A stretch of DNA of 64,000 bases, from positions 29,767,913 to 29,831,912 of the forward strand of contig CM068547.1 in NCBI GenBank assembly GCA_035048495.1. Direction: 5' to 3'. Position 1 is the first letter of the stretch. The number at the start of each line of letters is the position of its first letter. This document shows positions 43,880 to 54,741 of this stretch, piece by piece. Under the pieces are notes generated by a model, which had not been told where the DNA came from, ran no database searches, and saw only the letters and a list, made by a program, of their open reading frames with translations. The position numbers and the translations under genes were made by a program. Source of the stretch: Euptelea pleiosperma. Taxonomy: Eukaryota > Streptophyta > Magnoliopsida > Ranunculales > Eupteleaceae.

Positions 43880-44025
43880 ATTACGAATACGGTCAGCCAC
43901 TACAAACTGGCGTATCGAGTAAAATCGCGGGGTTTAATTCCCTCTGGAGAGTCGATCTCACGACATCGGGGAGCACACCCAAGTAGCTCAACGACTGCTC
44001 CACCTCCCCGGGTGGTTCTAGTTCA
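43880..44025 (-). mobile_element. tRNA-derived SINE-like element, copy 1
   Basis: On the minus strand: GGAGGTGGAGCAGTCGTTGA (A-box-like), GTGAGATCGACTCTCC (B-box-like), then a 3' A-rich tail (T-run at 43850-43876 on plus). The same element lies at 47994-48140 in the intact HIPP gene, so it was present before the segmental duplication. Confidence 0.55.
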
Positions 44026-44440
44026 CACATATTAGGAGGCCAGCGCTATGGCTGATAGTTTAGCAACTCTTGTGCCCAGGTAGAATACTCTGCAAGAGTA
44101 GCGAAACCCAAAACAAATCAGTAATTTTTTCCTGGGGAAGGCAATCCATTGGTACATGTTAGATGGCGGGCAGAATCCCATCCGTGAAATCATGGAGTGG
44201 GATTTATTACACGTAAGGACAAGTGTGACGTGGAAAAGAAAATTATCCATGTGGATAAGCCAGAGGGACCTCTGATAGGCGTCCATAAAACCTTCTCTTT
44301 TCTGCAGAGGAAGTATATGAAGAAGCTATGGTACACCATCCTTGATGAATTACCCCCACATATGAAATTTGAGCCACTAAGAAAAAAAATATGGATTATT
44401 TTTCCCCGTGGAGATGTGGAGCGCATAAATATGAATACCT
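44026..44440 (+). repeat. Segment duplicated between HIPP pseudogene and HIPP intron 2
   Basis: Parallel to 48150-48520: GCCAGCGCTATGGCTGATAG, GTGTGACGTGGAAAAG, ATTATCCATGTGGATAAGCC and GAAGCTATGGTACACCATCC. Short open frames (44197-44526; 48130-48459) are shared in part (CDVEK, IHVDKPEGPL) but have no known domain. Confidence 0.7.
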
Positions 44441-44904
44441 CGCACAGTCTTTCAGGCCCACTGATCCATCAAAGATTTGCCCATCACTTTATGGGCCTAC
44501 GCACTAAAATCAGCATGATTGGTTAATTATTAACCGTCTATTTTACCGTAAACTTTAAATGCACTTTTGATAGGGTTAGAAGTAGTTTAAGAATGAACTA
44601 GTTCTTTTTTAACATGGGATCGTCATGGCAAGGCAATCATCCACACCAAAAATCAACCATTAATCATTTTAGGAGTGTTCTGGCGCAGAGAATTCCATTA
44701 ATTTATAGGTGCTAATTCCATTTCACATACAGTTGTGTTAGTAAATGTTCCTTGGTTTTCATACATTTACGTACGACGGATTGATTTCGTGAAGATTTGC
44801 CTTGGTTCCTTTCCGTATGCCGAATTGCTAACTAGGGTTCGGACATCATCGACCAATGCATGTGCTTGGAGTACAACTATTACTACTACTCACACTTCAG
44901 CATT

Positions 44905-45205
44905 GCATGTTGGCCCACGGTCCAGCTTGGCCCCGACCCAACCTGTCAGGCTAAAGCCCGGCCTGTTGTGGTGTCCAGGCCGGACCTGGGTCCACCTTCT
45001 TGAGGCCCGGCCTGGCCCAATGAACCCAGTCCAGCCCGACTTGACAAGCGAAGTCCGATAGGGCCAGACAGGCCCAGGCCCGTCCTGTCAAATTTGGCCC
45101 GACAAGCACACCCTTATATTGTTTTGAATTTTAAAAATTGCACTTGGCCCAGCCCAAGGCCCGCACCCCTATGGGCCAAGGACTTGGGCCTGGAGCAAAC
45201 TTTTT
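44905..45205. mobile_element. GC-rich MITE-like insert (GGCCCGGCC motifs)
   Basis: A sharply GC-rich block with repeated GGCCCGGCCTG, CCAGCCCGAC, GGCCCAGGCCCG within otherwise AT-rich copy C. Such sequence is typical of some plant hAT-type MITEs. No clean inverted ends were identified, so the class is a guess. Confidence 0.4.
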
Positions 45206-45849
45206 CTAACCAGAGACCTACTGCATGTACAACAACGGAATCCAAGTTATTGCCTTATTTCACCATAATGTCATCACTTAGCTTTCGTAATGTTATGACC
45301 CTTAAAAAAGGAAAGTTACATCTGCCAACTCAAATCGAATTAGCAACTTGGAATCCCAATCAAGGAGCTGCAGTTTGCTCTCATTGCAGTCGTGAAAACA
45401 ATCCATTGCAGGTGTACTGGTAAGTGGAGATCGAGAACCAGTTGTTATGTTTTGTGGAGCCTGATGGTGCTACGTTACTATAAACCAAGCCACTGGTACC
45501 CAAAATTTTCTGGAAGTTTTTTTAATGGTGTTTTTATATTTTTTACAAAGAGATACGAAAACCCTAGTTTAGTCTTGGGGGTTATATACCTCGGGTTTTG
45601 TGAGACGATCAATTATTATATTGTGAGTTTTTCTTTGGCCTCAGAACATGGTGGAATCAGTGTGAATCCGTGGACGTACCTTAATCTTGAGGGAACCAAG
45701 ATCAAAATTGTGTTGACGCAGTCGCCTCCCTATACATTTTGGTGCGTAAAGGAACCAAGGCTTGGGCCAGGGTTTCATGAGTCACTGGACAAGTCATAGA
45801 AAATCTGTCTTGCACTTCACAAATACACCTTATATATATAACATGATAT

Positions 45850-46080
45850 TGTTGAGTGCATATGGCGATGACTCCACTCCAAAAAGTAGGAGGTTCTGAG
45901 TTCAACTCTCCTTGGGGCCACCCCCTGGAAAGAGTAGAGGGTAATAAGTGGCTCTATCCACATTAACTCTTCCAATACACTCTGGCATGTGTGGAAGGGG
46001 TGACTATCATGCCCCGGGGGACTCGTCGGGTGCTCTAAGAGGCCGGGATACCCACGGTTTCAAAAATAAATAAATAAATA
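45850..46080 (+). mobile_element. tRNA-derived SINE (about 230 bp)
   Basis: CATATGGCGATGACTCC (A-box-like), GAGGTTCTGAGTTCAACTCTCC (B-box-like, with GTTCAA), then body GGAAGGGGTGACTATCATGC and an AAATAAATAAATAAA tail. It interrupts ankyrin copy C between ACATGAT and AGTTTAAATTTC, which are nearly adjacent in copy B (35178-35205). A 5'-truncated relative is at 56052-56129. Confidence 0.75.
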
Positions 46081-46189
46081 AAGTTTAAATTTCATAAAGT
46101 GAAAGTCAGATGCTTGAGTGTTAGGGAAGCGAAAGTCACGGATTCTTTGTGACTTCTCAAGTCACAGAAAATAAGTTCCTTTCGAGGCA

Positions 46190-46391
46190 AGCACAAATGA
46201 TTGGAGGTTGTTGGGGTGCCAACCTTGTTGTAGGGCTGGCAATGGATCGGATTCGAATCGGATCGGTACTGATTCAGTACCGATCTGATAAGAAATCCAA
46301 TCGATCCGGACCCGATCGGATCAATAAAATTCAGTTCCGAAACTGATCCGATATGATTAGATCCGTTCCGGGTCTGATCTAATCCGATCCC

Positions 46392-46431
<40 letters not shown>

Positions 46432-46800
46432 ATAATCCCATTAAGCATTTATTTAAATAATATATATTTAAATACTTTTATTCAATTAAATATATATTTA
46501 TATAATATATATTATATATAGTATAGATATCGTGTCTATATCGGATCAAGAGAAGGTCAATCCGGTACCGATCCGATAAGAGATTGGATCGACAATCTGT
46601 GATCCGGTACCAATCGGTTGAAAAATAAAATTCTGGACCCGATTTTTTCGGATCGGATCTCGGGTTTGATCCAATCCATTGCCAGCCCTACCTTGTTGGG
46701 ATGCCTTCAATCTCTGTGATGCAATCCCTTTCCCCATGTTTTTCTGTTGTTTGGATTTCTATATTTTAATAAAATCGTTACTTAGCAAACAAAAAAAAAA
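46190..46800 (+). mobile_element. L1 LINE 3' tail, interrupted by hAT MITE
   Basis: GATTGGAGGTTGTTGGGGTG, CCAACCTTGTTG and, after the insert, GGATGCCTTCAATCTCTG, TTTTAATAAAATCGTTACTT, AGCAAACAAAAAAAA. This matches the L1 ends at 27160-27303 and (inverted) 4661-4929. It is followed by a TAGA microsatellite at 46800-46815. Confidence 0.75.
46231..46690. mobile_element. hAT-type MITE with 8-bp target-site duplication
   Basis: Ends TAGGGCTGGCAATGGATC and GATCCAATCCATTGCCAGCCC(TA) form inverted repeats. CCTTGTTG flanks both sides (46223-46230 and 46691-46698), an exact 8-bp duplication as made by hAT transposases. The interior is rich in GATCGGAT/GATCCG motifs and an (AT)n(GT)n run at 46391-46430. 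It is 460 bp with no coding capacity. Confidence 0.95.
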
Positions 46801-47423
46801 TAGATAGATAGATAGACACCCCCACTAACCCTCGGTTTAAAAAAAAATTTAAATTTACTCAAGTCTATTACACAAGTCTACCCAAAATCCTATCAAGTCG
46901 AGTTGACTCAGCCTTCTAGAAGGATGCAGCATATTCCCAATCTCATCTCCATTCAGTGCAGCTAAGAGCGTGCTTAATTTAAGTGGACATGGCCAATATC
47001 TTTCCCTCAGATTTATCTCACTATAAGGCACGTATCCATAGAGCTAAGATGGGAAGTCATGGTTTGGCTGAATCTCCGTGCCCTAGTGGTTAGAAACTAA
47101 TAAGAGATCAAGCAAAGACGCCATGGGTTCCAAATTCCAACCCACCTTACCCACCAAGGAAGAATTTTTAAAATAGAGCATGAATAAATACAATGAGAAC
47201 CTTTCTTGTCTTCCTTAAGTAGACAAATCCATGGTCTCATTTGGTTTTTAAGAAAACTACTACCTCTTTCTGCACGCTACAATTAGCTAGTGAACTACTT
47301 TTATCAAATTCCACCAACCCATTTCCACAAATATCCAACAGCAGATCTCATTATACTTTCTTAGTATTCCTAATCAATCTTTGCGTCTCTTTCTGTGTTC
47401 GTGTGTGATCGTTGTGCGTAAAA

Positions 47424-49729
47424 ATGGTGAAACATGAGAAGAGAGGTGGAGAGGATGAAGATGGTATGGTCACTGCTTTGTATAAGGTCAATCTGCATTG
47501 CCAACAATGTGCGAGGGAGGTCCAAAGGCCTCTCACAAGAACCCAAGGTGACTTAGTATTCGCGCACTTATCCTTTTTTTTCCTTTTTTTTTTTTTTGTT
47601 TTATTGCTTTAATTGTTAAATTATAATTTTGCTAAGATCTTAACATAAGACTCAGAAACCCATCAAATGTAGCAAATGTTATTACAATGCCATCGAACGA
47701 TGCAGGAGTTCAGCGAGTGGAATTTGATATCGAGAGTGGTGAAGTTATGGTGAAGGGTAGGGTCGATCCAAAGGAAATACATAAACGTATAGAGAAAATA
47801 AGCAAGAGGAAGGTTGAGTTGGTGACTCCTCTGCCCAAGAGCAAGGAGAAGAAAGAAATCAAAGAAGTAAGCTTCAATCCTATTAATTTCCACTAGATTA
47901 TCTCCAATGTTTAATGAAATTTTGCATTGATTGAAAACGTGGGGGTCTATATATTTCTTGGCCTCTTGGCTAAGATCAAGTGTATATACTTTTTGATAAC
48001 TACGAATAAGCTCAGCCACTACAAACTAACATATCGAGTAAAATCGCGGGGTTTAATTCCCTCTGGAGACTCGATCTCACGACCTCGGGGAGCACACCCA
48101 AGTAGCTCAACCACTGCTCCACCTCCCGTGTGGTTCTAGTTCTCAAATATTGGGAGGCCAGCGCTATGGCTGATAGTTTATCAACTCTTGTGCCCAAATT
48201 GAAGAAACCCAATTCCTCTGAGCGCAAGAATAGGAAAACCCGAAACAATCCCAACCGTGAAATCATGGAATGGATTATTACACATAAGGACAGGTGTGAC
48301 GTGGAAAAGGGCATTATCCATGTGGATAAGCCAGAGGGTCCTCTATCAGATGGATTATGGATTATATTGATTGGCCATGTGGCACAAAATGGGGGGCCGT
48401 CAAAAAAGGAGGTTTTGATGGGCGTCCATAAAACCTCCTCTTTTCTGCACAGTATATGAAGAAGCTATGGTACACCATCCCCAATGAATTACCCCCATAT
48501 ACGGATCATTTTTCCCGGTGGAGATGTGGAGGGAATAAAAATGCCACCACCTCGCACACTCTTTCAGGCCCACTAATCCATCAAATATTTGCCCACCACT
48601 TTATGGACCTACGTCCTAAAAATCAGCCTGATTGGTGATATATACCAATCTGATCTGTATCCAAAAAAATGTTCAAATTCAACAGCTAGAAATCACCCAT
48701 GAAAATCGTTTGAATCCAATAGCTAGAGATCACAATCAGGCTGACATTGTTCGTGTGTAGGTCTATCAGTGGTGGGAAATTCTTTCATGGGTCAGTGGGC
48801 CTGAAGGAGTGTACGCGATGGTGCCTTTTCATGCGCACCACCTAGCTTGGTCAGACTGAAATGTCCAGGAGTAGGCCAACCAATTCAACTGACTGGATCA
48901 TTGAATGAGTGGACTGCTTGGTGTGGAGTTGGGTTTCTTGAGGATTCTAGCCCTCAAATTCATCACGCATTTAAAGGGTATTTTAGTAACACCCTCTTGA
49001 AATTTGAAACTAATTAGTAATACCCCCTTATACTTTCAAACTTAAAGATTACCCCTTGATCTAGTTTATGTTAACAGTAGTCGACTTAAGTTAAAACGGA
49101 CTTGAATCACAAGCCGTTAGCATTGTACTTGCAATGTTATGGTCCTTTCATAGGTGAATTAACAAGCACATGATGCATGTCATGTTTTAACGCTAGTCAA
49201 ATGATGGTTAAACTAGGTCAAGCGGCGTAATCCTAAAGTTTGAAATTATAAGGGGGTATTACCAATTACTTCCAAATTTCAGGGGGGGTGTTACCTATGA
49301 ACGGACCATACTATTGCAAGTACAATGCTAACGACTATGATTCAAGTCCATTTTAACTTACGTCAACCACTGTTAAACTAGGTCAAGTGGGGTAATCCTA
49401 AAGTTTTAAAGTATAACGTCAACCACAGTTAAACTAGGTCAGGTAGGGTAATCCTAAAGTTTGAAAGTATAATGGGGTATTACCGATTACTTTCAAATTT
49501 CAGGGGGGGTGTTACTAAAATACCCTATAATAAATCAATCCCTAGAACACCTCAGCCAATTCCTTTTAGAGAGAACACCCCATGTGTGTTGTATTGTGTA
49601 CATGTGGGGGTGAGGTGGAGATGTGGGGGGTGGGGGAGATCAATGCTATACCAATACCAGTAAATTATAAAAAAAACAAAAAAAAAAGATAAAAAGAGCA
49701 AAATCCTCCTTAAATACAGAAAAATATAA

Positions 49730-49799
<70 letters not shown>

Positions 49800-50295
49800 T
49801 TTCTTTTTATCACTTTCAGCTTCATTTGAGCACAACACAGGTGAAGGTTCATATGCATTGTGGGAAATGTGAATATGACCTGAAGAGGAAGATACTAAAA
49901 CTCAAAGGTAGTGATTTATGAAGATCAAACACTGTCAATTTGGATAAATTTAAGGATGTCTAGCTAATATTTTCAATGATGAAGCAGGTGTGTGCAGCGT
50001 CAAGACAGACATGGAAGCACAAACTCTCACAGTGGATGGAACCATAGACCCCCCAAAACTGGTTGAGTATATCCACAAGAAGGTCCACAAACATGCGGAG
50101 ATCGTGACCCTGAAACGTGAGAAGGAAGAGGGACAGAAAGAAAGAGTAAAAGAAGTGGATTTCAAGCTCGTCGAGTTGGAAGAAAAGAAAGTAGAAGTGA
50201 AAATTAAAGAGACCAGCGTTCCTTACATAGTCCACTATGTCTATGCCCCTCAGTTGTTTAGTGATGAAAATCCAAATGCGTGTTCAATAATGTAG
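47424..50295 (+). CDS. HIPP: Heavy-metal-associated isoprenylated plant protein (HIPP) with two HMA domains
   Basis: Exons 47424-47547, 47706-47866, 49841-49907 and 49988-50295 join in phase (1,0,1) to give 219 residues. HMA1 (about 18-75) has metal-binding CQQC at 26-29. HMA2 (about 96-160) has CGKC at 102-105. A charged KE-rich stretch follows and the protein ends CSIM, a CaaX farnesylation signal, so it should be membrane-anchored or nuclear-associated. HIPPs bind heavy metals and act in metal homeostasis, stress and cytokinin or defence pathways. Both HMA domains are split by an intron just after the helix that follows the Cys pair, as usual in this family. A polyadenylation signal AATAAA is at 50364. 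Intron 2 is large (1.97 kb) and carries a U2-like fragment, SINE, MITEs and a (CT)n run. The first helix has an unusual PLTRTQG. Confidence 0.92.
47949..47984 (+). ncRNA. U2 snRNA-like fragment in HIPP intron 2
   Basis: TTTCTTGGCCTCTTGGCTAA then GATCAAGTGTA matches the first 40 or so nt of U2, then diverges. It is the paralogue of 43746-43798, on the sense strand of the intron about 80 nt after the 5' splice site. Confidence 0.7.
47994..48140 (-). mobile_element. tRNA-derived SINE-like element, copy 2
   Basis: Same element as 43880-44025 (GGAGGTGGAGCAGTGGTTGA, GTGAGATCGAGTCTCC on minus). Shared location in both HIPP segments shows a single old insertion. Confidence 0.55.
48540..48850. mobile_element. 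Fold-back MITE in HIPP intron 2
   Basis: Left arm CACACTCTTTCAGGCCCACT, AAAAATCAGCCTGATTGGTG. Right arm CAATCAGGCTGACATTG, CATGGGTCAGTGGGCCTGAA, GGAGTGTACGCG, in inverse order. It belongs to the family described at 1585-2045. Confidence 0.65.
48976..49528. mobile_element. TIR MITE (GGGTATTTTAGTAACACCC ends) in HIPP intron 2
   Basis: The outer sequences AGGGTATTTTAGTAACACCC and GGGTGTTACTAAAATACCCT are exact inverse partners. Inside, TTAAACTAGGTCAAG(C/T)GG and GGTAATCCTAAAGTTT repeat. A truncated extra pair at 49265-49300 suggests an internal duplication. Relatives are at 55375-55650 and 60880-61556. Confidence 0.85.
49734..49797 (+). repeat. (CT)n microsatellite 43 bp before a splice acceptor
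   Basis: About 31 CT dinucleotides in HIPP intron 2, followed by ordinary intron end to the CACAACACAG acceptor of exon 3. Such a long pyrimidine run could act as an extended polypyrimidine tract. Confidence 0.9.
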
Positions 50296-50363
50296 AATTG
50301 TAGATGGGTCACATGTTTATGATCATCACATTAATTTGTTCCATGTAACTAATTTATTTGATA

Positions 50364-50369
50364 AATAAA
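50364..50369 (+). terminator. Polyadenylation signal of HIPP gene
   Basis: AATAAA 69 nt after the stop codon, within ATTTGATAAATAAAATCC, as expected for a plant near-upstream element. Confidence 0.55.
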
Positions 50370-50536
50370 ATCCATACATTTAAACGAAGTTTCTTCCATC
50401 CTTGTGCATGCACCTCTAGTTTCTCCTCTCATCAGTGATGAAAGCTTTCGTGCTTTTGTTATTTGTCCTTGTTCTGTCCAAGTTAGATAGAATCAAAAAC
50501 ACCAATTCAAAGTTGAAACACAGAGCCTTGTAGTTA

Positions 50537-50820
50537 AGCTGTTAGTGGATGGTGTGCTCCCACATACGACCTGTTAGTATACATAGTTGTTTCGCCTTTC
50601 CCCAACAGGTCGATCTTTTGGGTTAAACTGTTGTTTAACAAGGTATCAGAGTCTTAAGGCCCGGGAGGTCGCAGGTTCAAGTCTCCAACGGAGCGTATTC
50701 CCACTGAGGGGGCATGTTAGTAGATGGTGTGCTCCCGCACATGTGTTGTGAAGGCCCAATGACGCGTTAGTATACATAGTTGTTTCGCCTTTCCCCAACA
50801 AGTCAATCTGCTTAAATCAT
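50537..50820 (+). mobile_element. TRIM/SMART miniature LTR retrotransposon
   Basis: Terminal repeats start TGTTAGT(G/A)GATGGTGTG (50539 and 50716) and share GTTAGTATACATAGTTGTTT and CGCCTTTCCCCAACA. The 5' copy ends GTTTAACA, followed by AGGTATCAGAGTC (primer site, 50640-50652). ACTGAGGGGGCA (50705-50715) is the polypurine tract before the 3' copy. The whole element is only about 285 bp, and the interior about 75 bp. It lies 240 bp after the HIPP stop codon. Confidence 0.85.
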
Positions 50821-52828
50821 ATGAGGTGGGCATACATGCACCTTATGATCATCTTCATCAGCATCATCATCATAGTTTTTGTCATCAACATCATGATAAT
50901 AATCATCATCACGATTGATACGATCACTTGTTCAAGAAAATATATGCAGCCAAGCACAAAACTCTGTGATTCTTGTGTAATGGTATGGTTTCAATACTCT
51001 TCGATGAAAATATATTTTTTAAGGTTTGTGTCGGCCTTTCATGAGGTATAAGACCAGATCTTATACTGATTTACATCTCCATTTTGTTTGCTATTAATTC
51101 GTCCTTTTCTTTATCCATTTTATTTTGTCGAGTAAGCAACGGTCTTATGTCCTAACCACCCAAATTAGCAACTAGCACAGCCACAAATCTACTTCATGTT
51201 GTAAAATGTAATTAAAAAAAAATTTGTGTGGAGCCATAAGCCCTAGCACATAACTGTAGGATTTGCAATACTGAGATATTCGCGTGCGCGGATTGATCTT
51301 AGCTTAATATACCAGCGGAATAAATAAAAAAGTACATCACAAACAACAACTTGTGGTGGGGGTTGGGCCCCTTAGTGCAATTACTTGGTATTCCACATCA
51401 CAACCATGAAATTTCTGGGATCAATCCTAGTTCACGTAAGAAAAAAAATGGAAAAACTCAAGTGAATCATGACAAGAAAGCTTCACCTTAGTTATAATAA
51501 GGAAGACAAACACGATCGTTTGATCTCCTTCACATACAATGCTGGTGGTCCTCCCACTCGAGATGCGGGAGATTAGCATATAAACACACTTATATACATG
51601 TTACTCTGAATAAAAAAAAAATCTATATTATCTGTCCATAATTAGGAAATGACCAAGCCCACTTTCTTGTTTTTTATGTTAACATCTTCCTCTTCCAAGT
51701 AAACGCCCTCTTCATTACTCCCTAAATATCCTCAATCTAGTGCCAAAGTTTCATACAACATACTAATGAGACCACATAAACAAACAATAATTTTCATTCT
51801 AGTTCTAAGCTAGAGCGGCCGGGTAATAATAAGAAGCTACCTTGAATGAAAAGGTTGAATGAAGCAGGGTGAATTTGATATTCTTCCTCAAAGTTACAAG
51901 GGCTAAAGAAATTTCTTCAACATAGGTTTTGCAGGTTGAAACAACTGAATCACAAATAGCTCTCTTTTACAATTTTTAAGTTCATGGTTCATGGAAAGCC
52001 TTTTTTTCATAAACAAGATTTTACTCAAATTTTTAGCAGTCTTCTGAAGGATATAAACACAAGCATTGCAAGGAGTTCTAGTAAAGAATGGTGGGGTTGG
52101 TTATGTTTGTGCATAAAAGAAGGCTCTGCAATCAATCTCTCCTTTGGTCCACTTTGCCTTCCAAAATTCTCTTCCAGACTACTAAAATTGCTGATTCATT
52201 CCATATTACTAGTTGTTGTTCCTTCATGCCACATGCATTCGAGTAGTCACTTTTTTTTCTAAGTTAAATTTTACTAAAAAGAGCAAAGAAAAAAGATACA
52301 TATACAAATACAAATAGGTTGCTTGGACAACATAAAATGGGTCCCAAGACTAAAACAATGCACTTTGCATGATAAGAGAATATATAAATGAGTTATTTCT
52401 CCATGGTCATTGCAAATAATCCTAGTACTTTTGAGGCCACATGGAGGAGGAGGAGGATATGGTGGATGAGGACAAAGAGAGGAAGGTTGGCAATATATGG
52501 GTAACCAATTGTATAAAGTATGTGTGGTTAATTAGTTCAAAACTAAAGATTGTTCTCTCAGGTGTGCACTTAGCTTTCTTAACCAATCCACAACAGTAAG
52601 TACCAGTGACATAAAGATCTAAATGCCTGCTCTATGAAATAGCTCTAAAATACAGAAGGCGCAACTTTAGTAGTAACAAGCTCTACACTGCCTATGAACT
52701 ATAAAAATTAGGAATAATAGGTTACAAATCAATTCACAAAAGTTTTCTAGTCTTAGAAACCTAATTCCTAAGAAAGTTCTCTCTCAAAACTTTCTATAAA
52801 AGAAGAAAAGATAGAAAAGAATAGATGC

Positions 52829-52892
<64 letters not shown>

Positions 52893-53400
52893 ATCAGTAG
52901 AGAGGGAGAGGAAACTAGAGAGAATTTGCTTTGGTGGAGGAATGTAACTTATTATGTAGAATGAAATTTCCTTCCACGAAGTTTTGAAGTATCCCTACAA
53001 GAAGACCTTGTCCCCATTAAAGAACTCTTGCACTTGCTATTTCTTTTTTCTCTTGCACTATTTATTTTCCTTAAGAATAATGCCTAAAAGTAGAACCCAT
53101 CTCCTTAAATCCTGCAAGATTTTCCTAAAAACACTTTTATAATTTAAAAATCATGCAAGATTTATCTACAATCACATATCTATAATATATAGATATATAT
53201 AGATATATATATATATATATATATATACTTATACTTAGTACTAGCAAGTAATAGAGTTTAATAGTAGTGGTAATGGCAGTTACTAAAAGACACGACATAC
53301 AAGTGTATGCTCAAAGGCCAAATCCTCAAATCAGTTGGTTATACGAAGGAATTCCATGAAGAACAACAAGAGGATTTCAGAAATAAAAGAGAAAATAAAA
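50821..53400. other. Gene-free interval between HIPP and AHL
   Basis: No domain in any frame; the open frame at 51984-52262 lacks motifs. Contains a long (GA)n run at 52831-52886, an (AT)n run at 53190-53226, and an (AGA)n run just beyond, at 53421-53452. Confidence 0.45.
52831..52886 (+). repeat. (GA)n microsatellite
   Basis: About 28 GA dinucleotides without interruption. Confidence 0.95.
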
Positions 53401-53632
53401 GCAAGACCAGATCAACAGAAGAAGAAGAAGAAGAAGAAGAAGAAGAAGAAGATAGAAGGAAAAGAGGAAAAACTAATTGTACATGATGACGATGATCCAT
53501 GAATTTGCTGACCTTTGTGATCCAAAGAGGCTTATCCGATGTGACCCATCTGGAATTTCAGTCACCGCCCGTAGATTACAACAACGCCATGGCAAATTTT
53601 TTTCCGATCGAGAATTGCTCATCATCCGTTTG

Positions 53633-54478
53633 TCAGTATGGAGACCGGCCAGCTGCGTTACCCGCCCAACCGTCAACAGGTAACTGACAATTACCCATAT
53701 TGAGCGGCAAATTGAAGAATGGAAGAGCCGAAGATGGGTCTGGAAACGGGTTGTTAATTCCACCACCACCACCACCACCTCCACCACCAGAAGATTGAGA
53801 GACCGGTGGTTGTATCTGAAGTGGCTCCTCTTCTTCCAACGGCAGCCGCTCGTACGCTACATTCGTGAACGACGCAGCAATCACGATTACCGGGCCCGCA
53901 GCGATCAACGCACCAACAACACTTCCCCCCACGACCTGACCCTGCCCTCCCGCCAAAAATATTGTCAGGCTTGTCGCACCCGGTGGCGCTGGTGGCGGCA
54001 AAAACGATCCAGATAGCGATAATATCTCAAACCGTCCGTGCAGCGTCACGATCGCGCCAGCAGCTGCCGGCTGCCGCAGGCTCACGTTAGTCACCGTGCC
54101 GCTCCCACTCAAGATACAGATCCCTCGTTGCCGCCGGCGCGCGTACGTCGCTACGCAGTCAAAGACATCGCAGCCGTTCCCTACTTCTAAAATGTGCGCC
54201 CGAAGCGTGTTGGCGCTCTCCCTTGTTATAATTACCGGTGGCTTCGGCTTGTTCTTTGAACCGGGGGGTCGACCTCTTGGTCGGCGACCAACGATGTCAC
54301 CATGTCCGGAGTTAGCGGCGACAAGCTCAAGTCCTTGATGACCGCTGTCATCATGGTCACCGGAATACTGACCTCGATTGTTGTCATCGTCAGATTCCGA
54401 TTGCCTTTGGAGGTGCAATTCTGCCCTATGGAGCTGATGAACAAAACGAGAAGCGGTGCCTAAATCCAACCCAGCCAT
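53633..54478 (-). CDS. AHL: AT-hook motif nuclear-localised protein, clade A (AHL21/AHL23-like)
   Basis: An intronless frame of 281 residues. The start is placed at MAGLDLG (54478), which many clade-A members share; an in-frame ATG 12 nt upstream (54490) is the alternative. A type-I AT-hook, [18 protein letters not shown] (64-81), binds the minor groove of AT-rich DNA. The PPC/DUF296 domain (about 91-215) includes the conserved GRFEIL at 148-153 needed for partner binding, then [20 protein letters not shown]. After it come an acidic EEEE, a run of ten Gly (231-240) and the QLPVDGWAG tail seen in relatives. AHL proteins multimerise at matrix attachment regions, recruit chromatin modifiers and shape growth, flowering and defence. 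The coding region is GC-rich in contrast to its flanks. Nothing in it looks broken. Confidence 0.95.
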   Translation of the reverse strand: MAGLDLGTASRFVHQLHRAELHLQRQSESDDDNNRGQYSGDHDDSGHQGLELVAANSGHGDIVGRRPRGRPPGSKNKPKPPVIITRESANTLRAHILEVGNGCDVFDCVATYARRRQRGICILSGSGTVTNVSLRQPAAAGAIVTLHGRFEILSLSGSFLPPPAPPGATSLTIFLAGGQGQVVGGSVVGALIAAGPVIVIAASFTNVAYERLPLEEEEPLQIQPPVSQSSGGGGGGGGGGINNPFPDPSSALPFFNLPLNMGNCQLPVDGWAGNAAGRSPY

Positions 54479-54714
54479 CCCCACATCCAAAAGAAAACAG
54501 AAAACAAGAAAAATAAACTAAAGAAGTAAATTAAAAACTGAAATTTTTTATGTTGATTAAAGAAGGAAAAGAAAAGAAAAGAGAGGAGCCCCGGAAATCG
54601 AACCCTAGATTGAATAGAAAACAACGAGGATGATAGAGTGCAGAGAAAGGGAGAGGAGGAGGAAGGAAGAGAGGGAGATAAAAGAAGCAAAAAACGCAGC
54701 TATTCTCTCACTCC

Positions 54715-54741
54715 CAAAAGTTTAAATATATCTATAAAAAA
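54715..54741 (-). promoter_or_regulatory. Probable TATA region of the AHL gene
   Basis: The minus strand reads TTTATAGATATATTTAAAC here, about 240 nt before the start codon and immediately upstream of a pyrimidine-rich leader (CTCTCCCTCTCTTCC type, 54640-54690 on minus). GA/CT-rich sequence at 54760-54835 lies further upstream. Confidence 0.45.

Larger units (their letters stand above)
44525..46190 (+). pseudogene. Third ankyrin/PGG relic (copy C, mostly intron)
   Basis: Shares AACTTTAAATGCACTTTTGAT with the flank of copies A and B, then a scrap of the ankyrin exon (GGACATCATCGACCAATG, 44843-44862). It then shares intron sequence (TTTGCTCTCATTGCAGT at 45371; GAAAATCTGTCTTGCACTTC at 45798; GTGACTTCTCAAGTCACAG at 46150). 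The PGG exon is absent, since an L1 tail takes over at about 46190. A GC-rich insertion occupies about 44905-45205 and a SINE 45850-46080. It is non-functional. Confidence 0.75.

Noticed and set aside
43472..43900. 142-codon minus-strand frame
   Set aside because: Antisense of the HIPP pseudogene, the U2-like fragment and a poly-G run; low-complexity Pro stretch, no domain.
48130..48459. 109-codon frame in HIPP intron 2 (MADSLSTLVPKLKK part)
   Set aside because: No known domain; the paralogous segment at 44026-44440 has a different frame structure, so it is not conserved as protein.
50640..50700. A tRNA gene or SINE at GGTATCAGAGTC...GGTTCAAGTCTCC
   Set aside because: No cloverleaf could be drawn; the flanking direct repeats and polypurine tract identify it as the interior of a TRIM.
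53795..54444. Several open frames overlapping the AHL coding region (plus 53795-54016 and 54096-54338; minus 54232-54444)
   Set aside because: They are shadow frames of the GC-rich AHL gene and contain no domain of their own.
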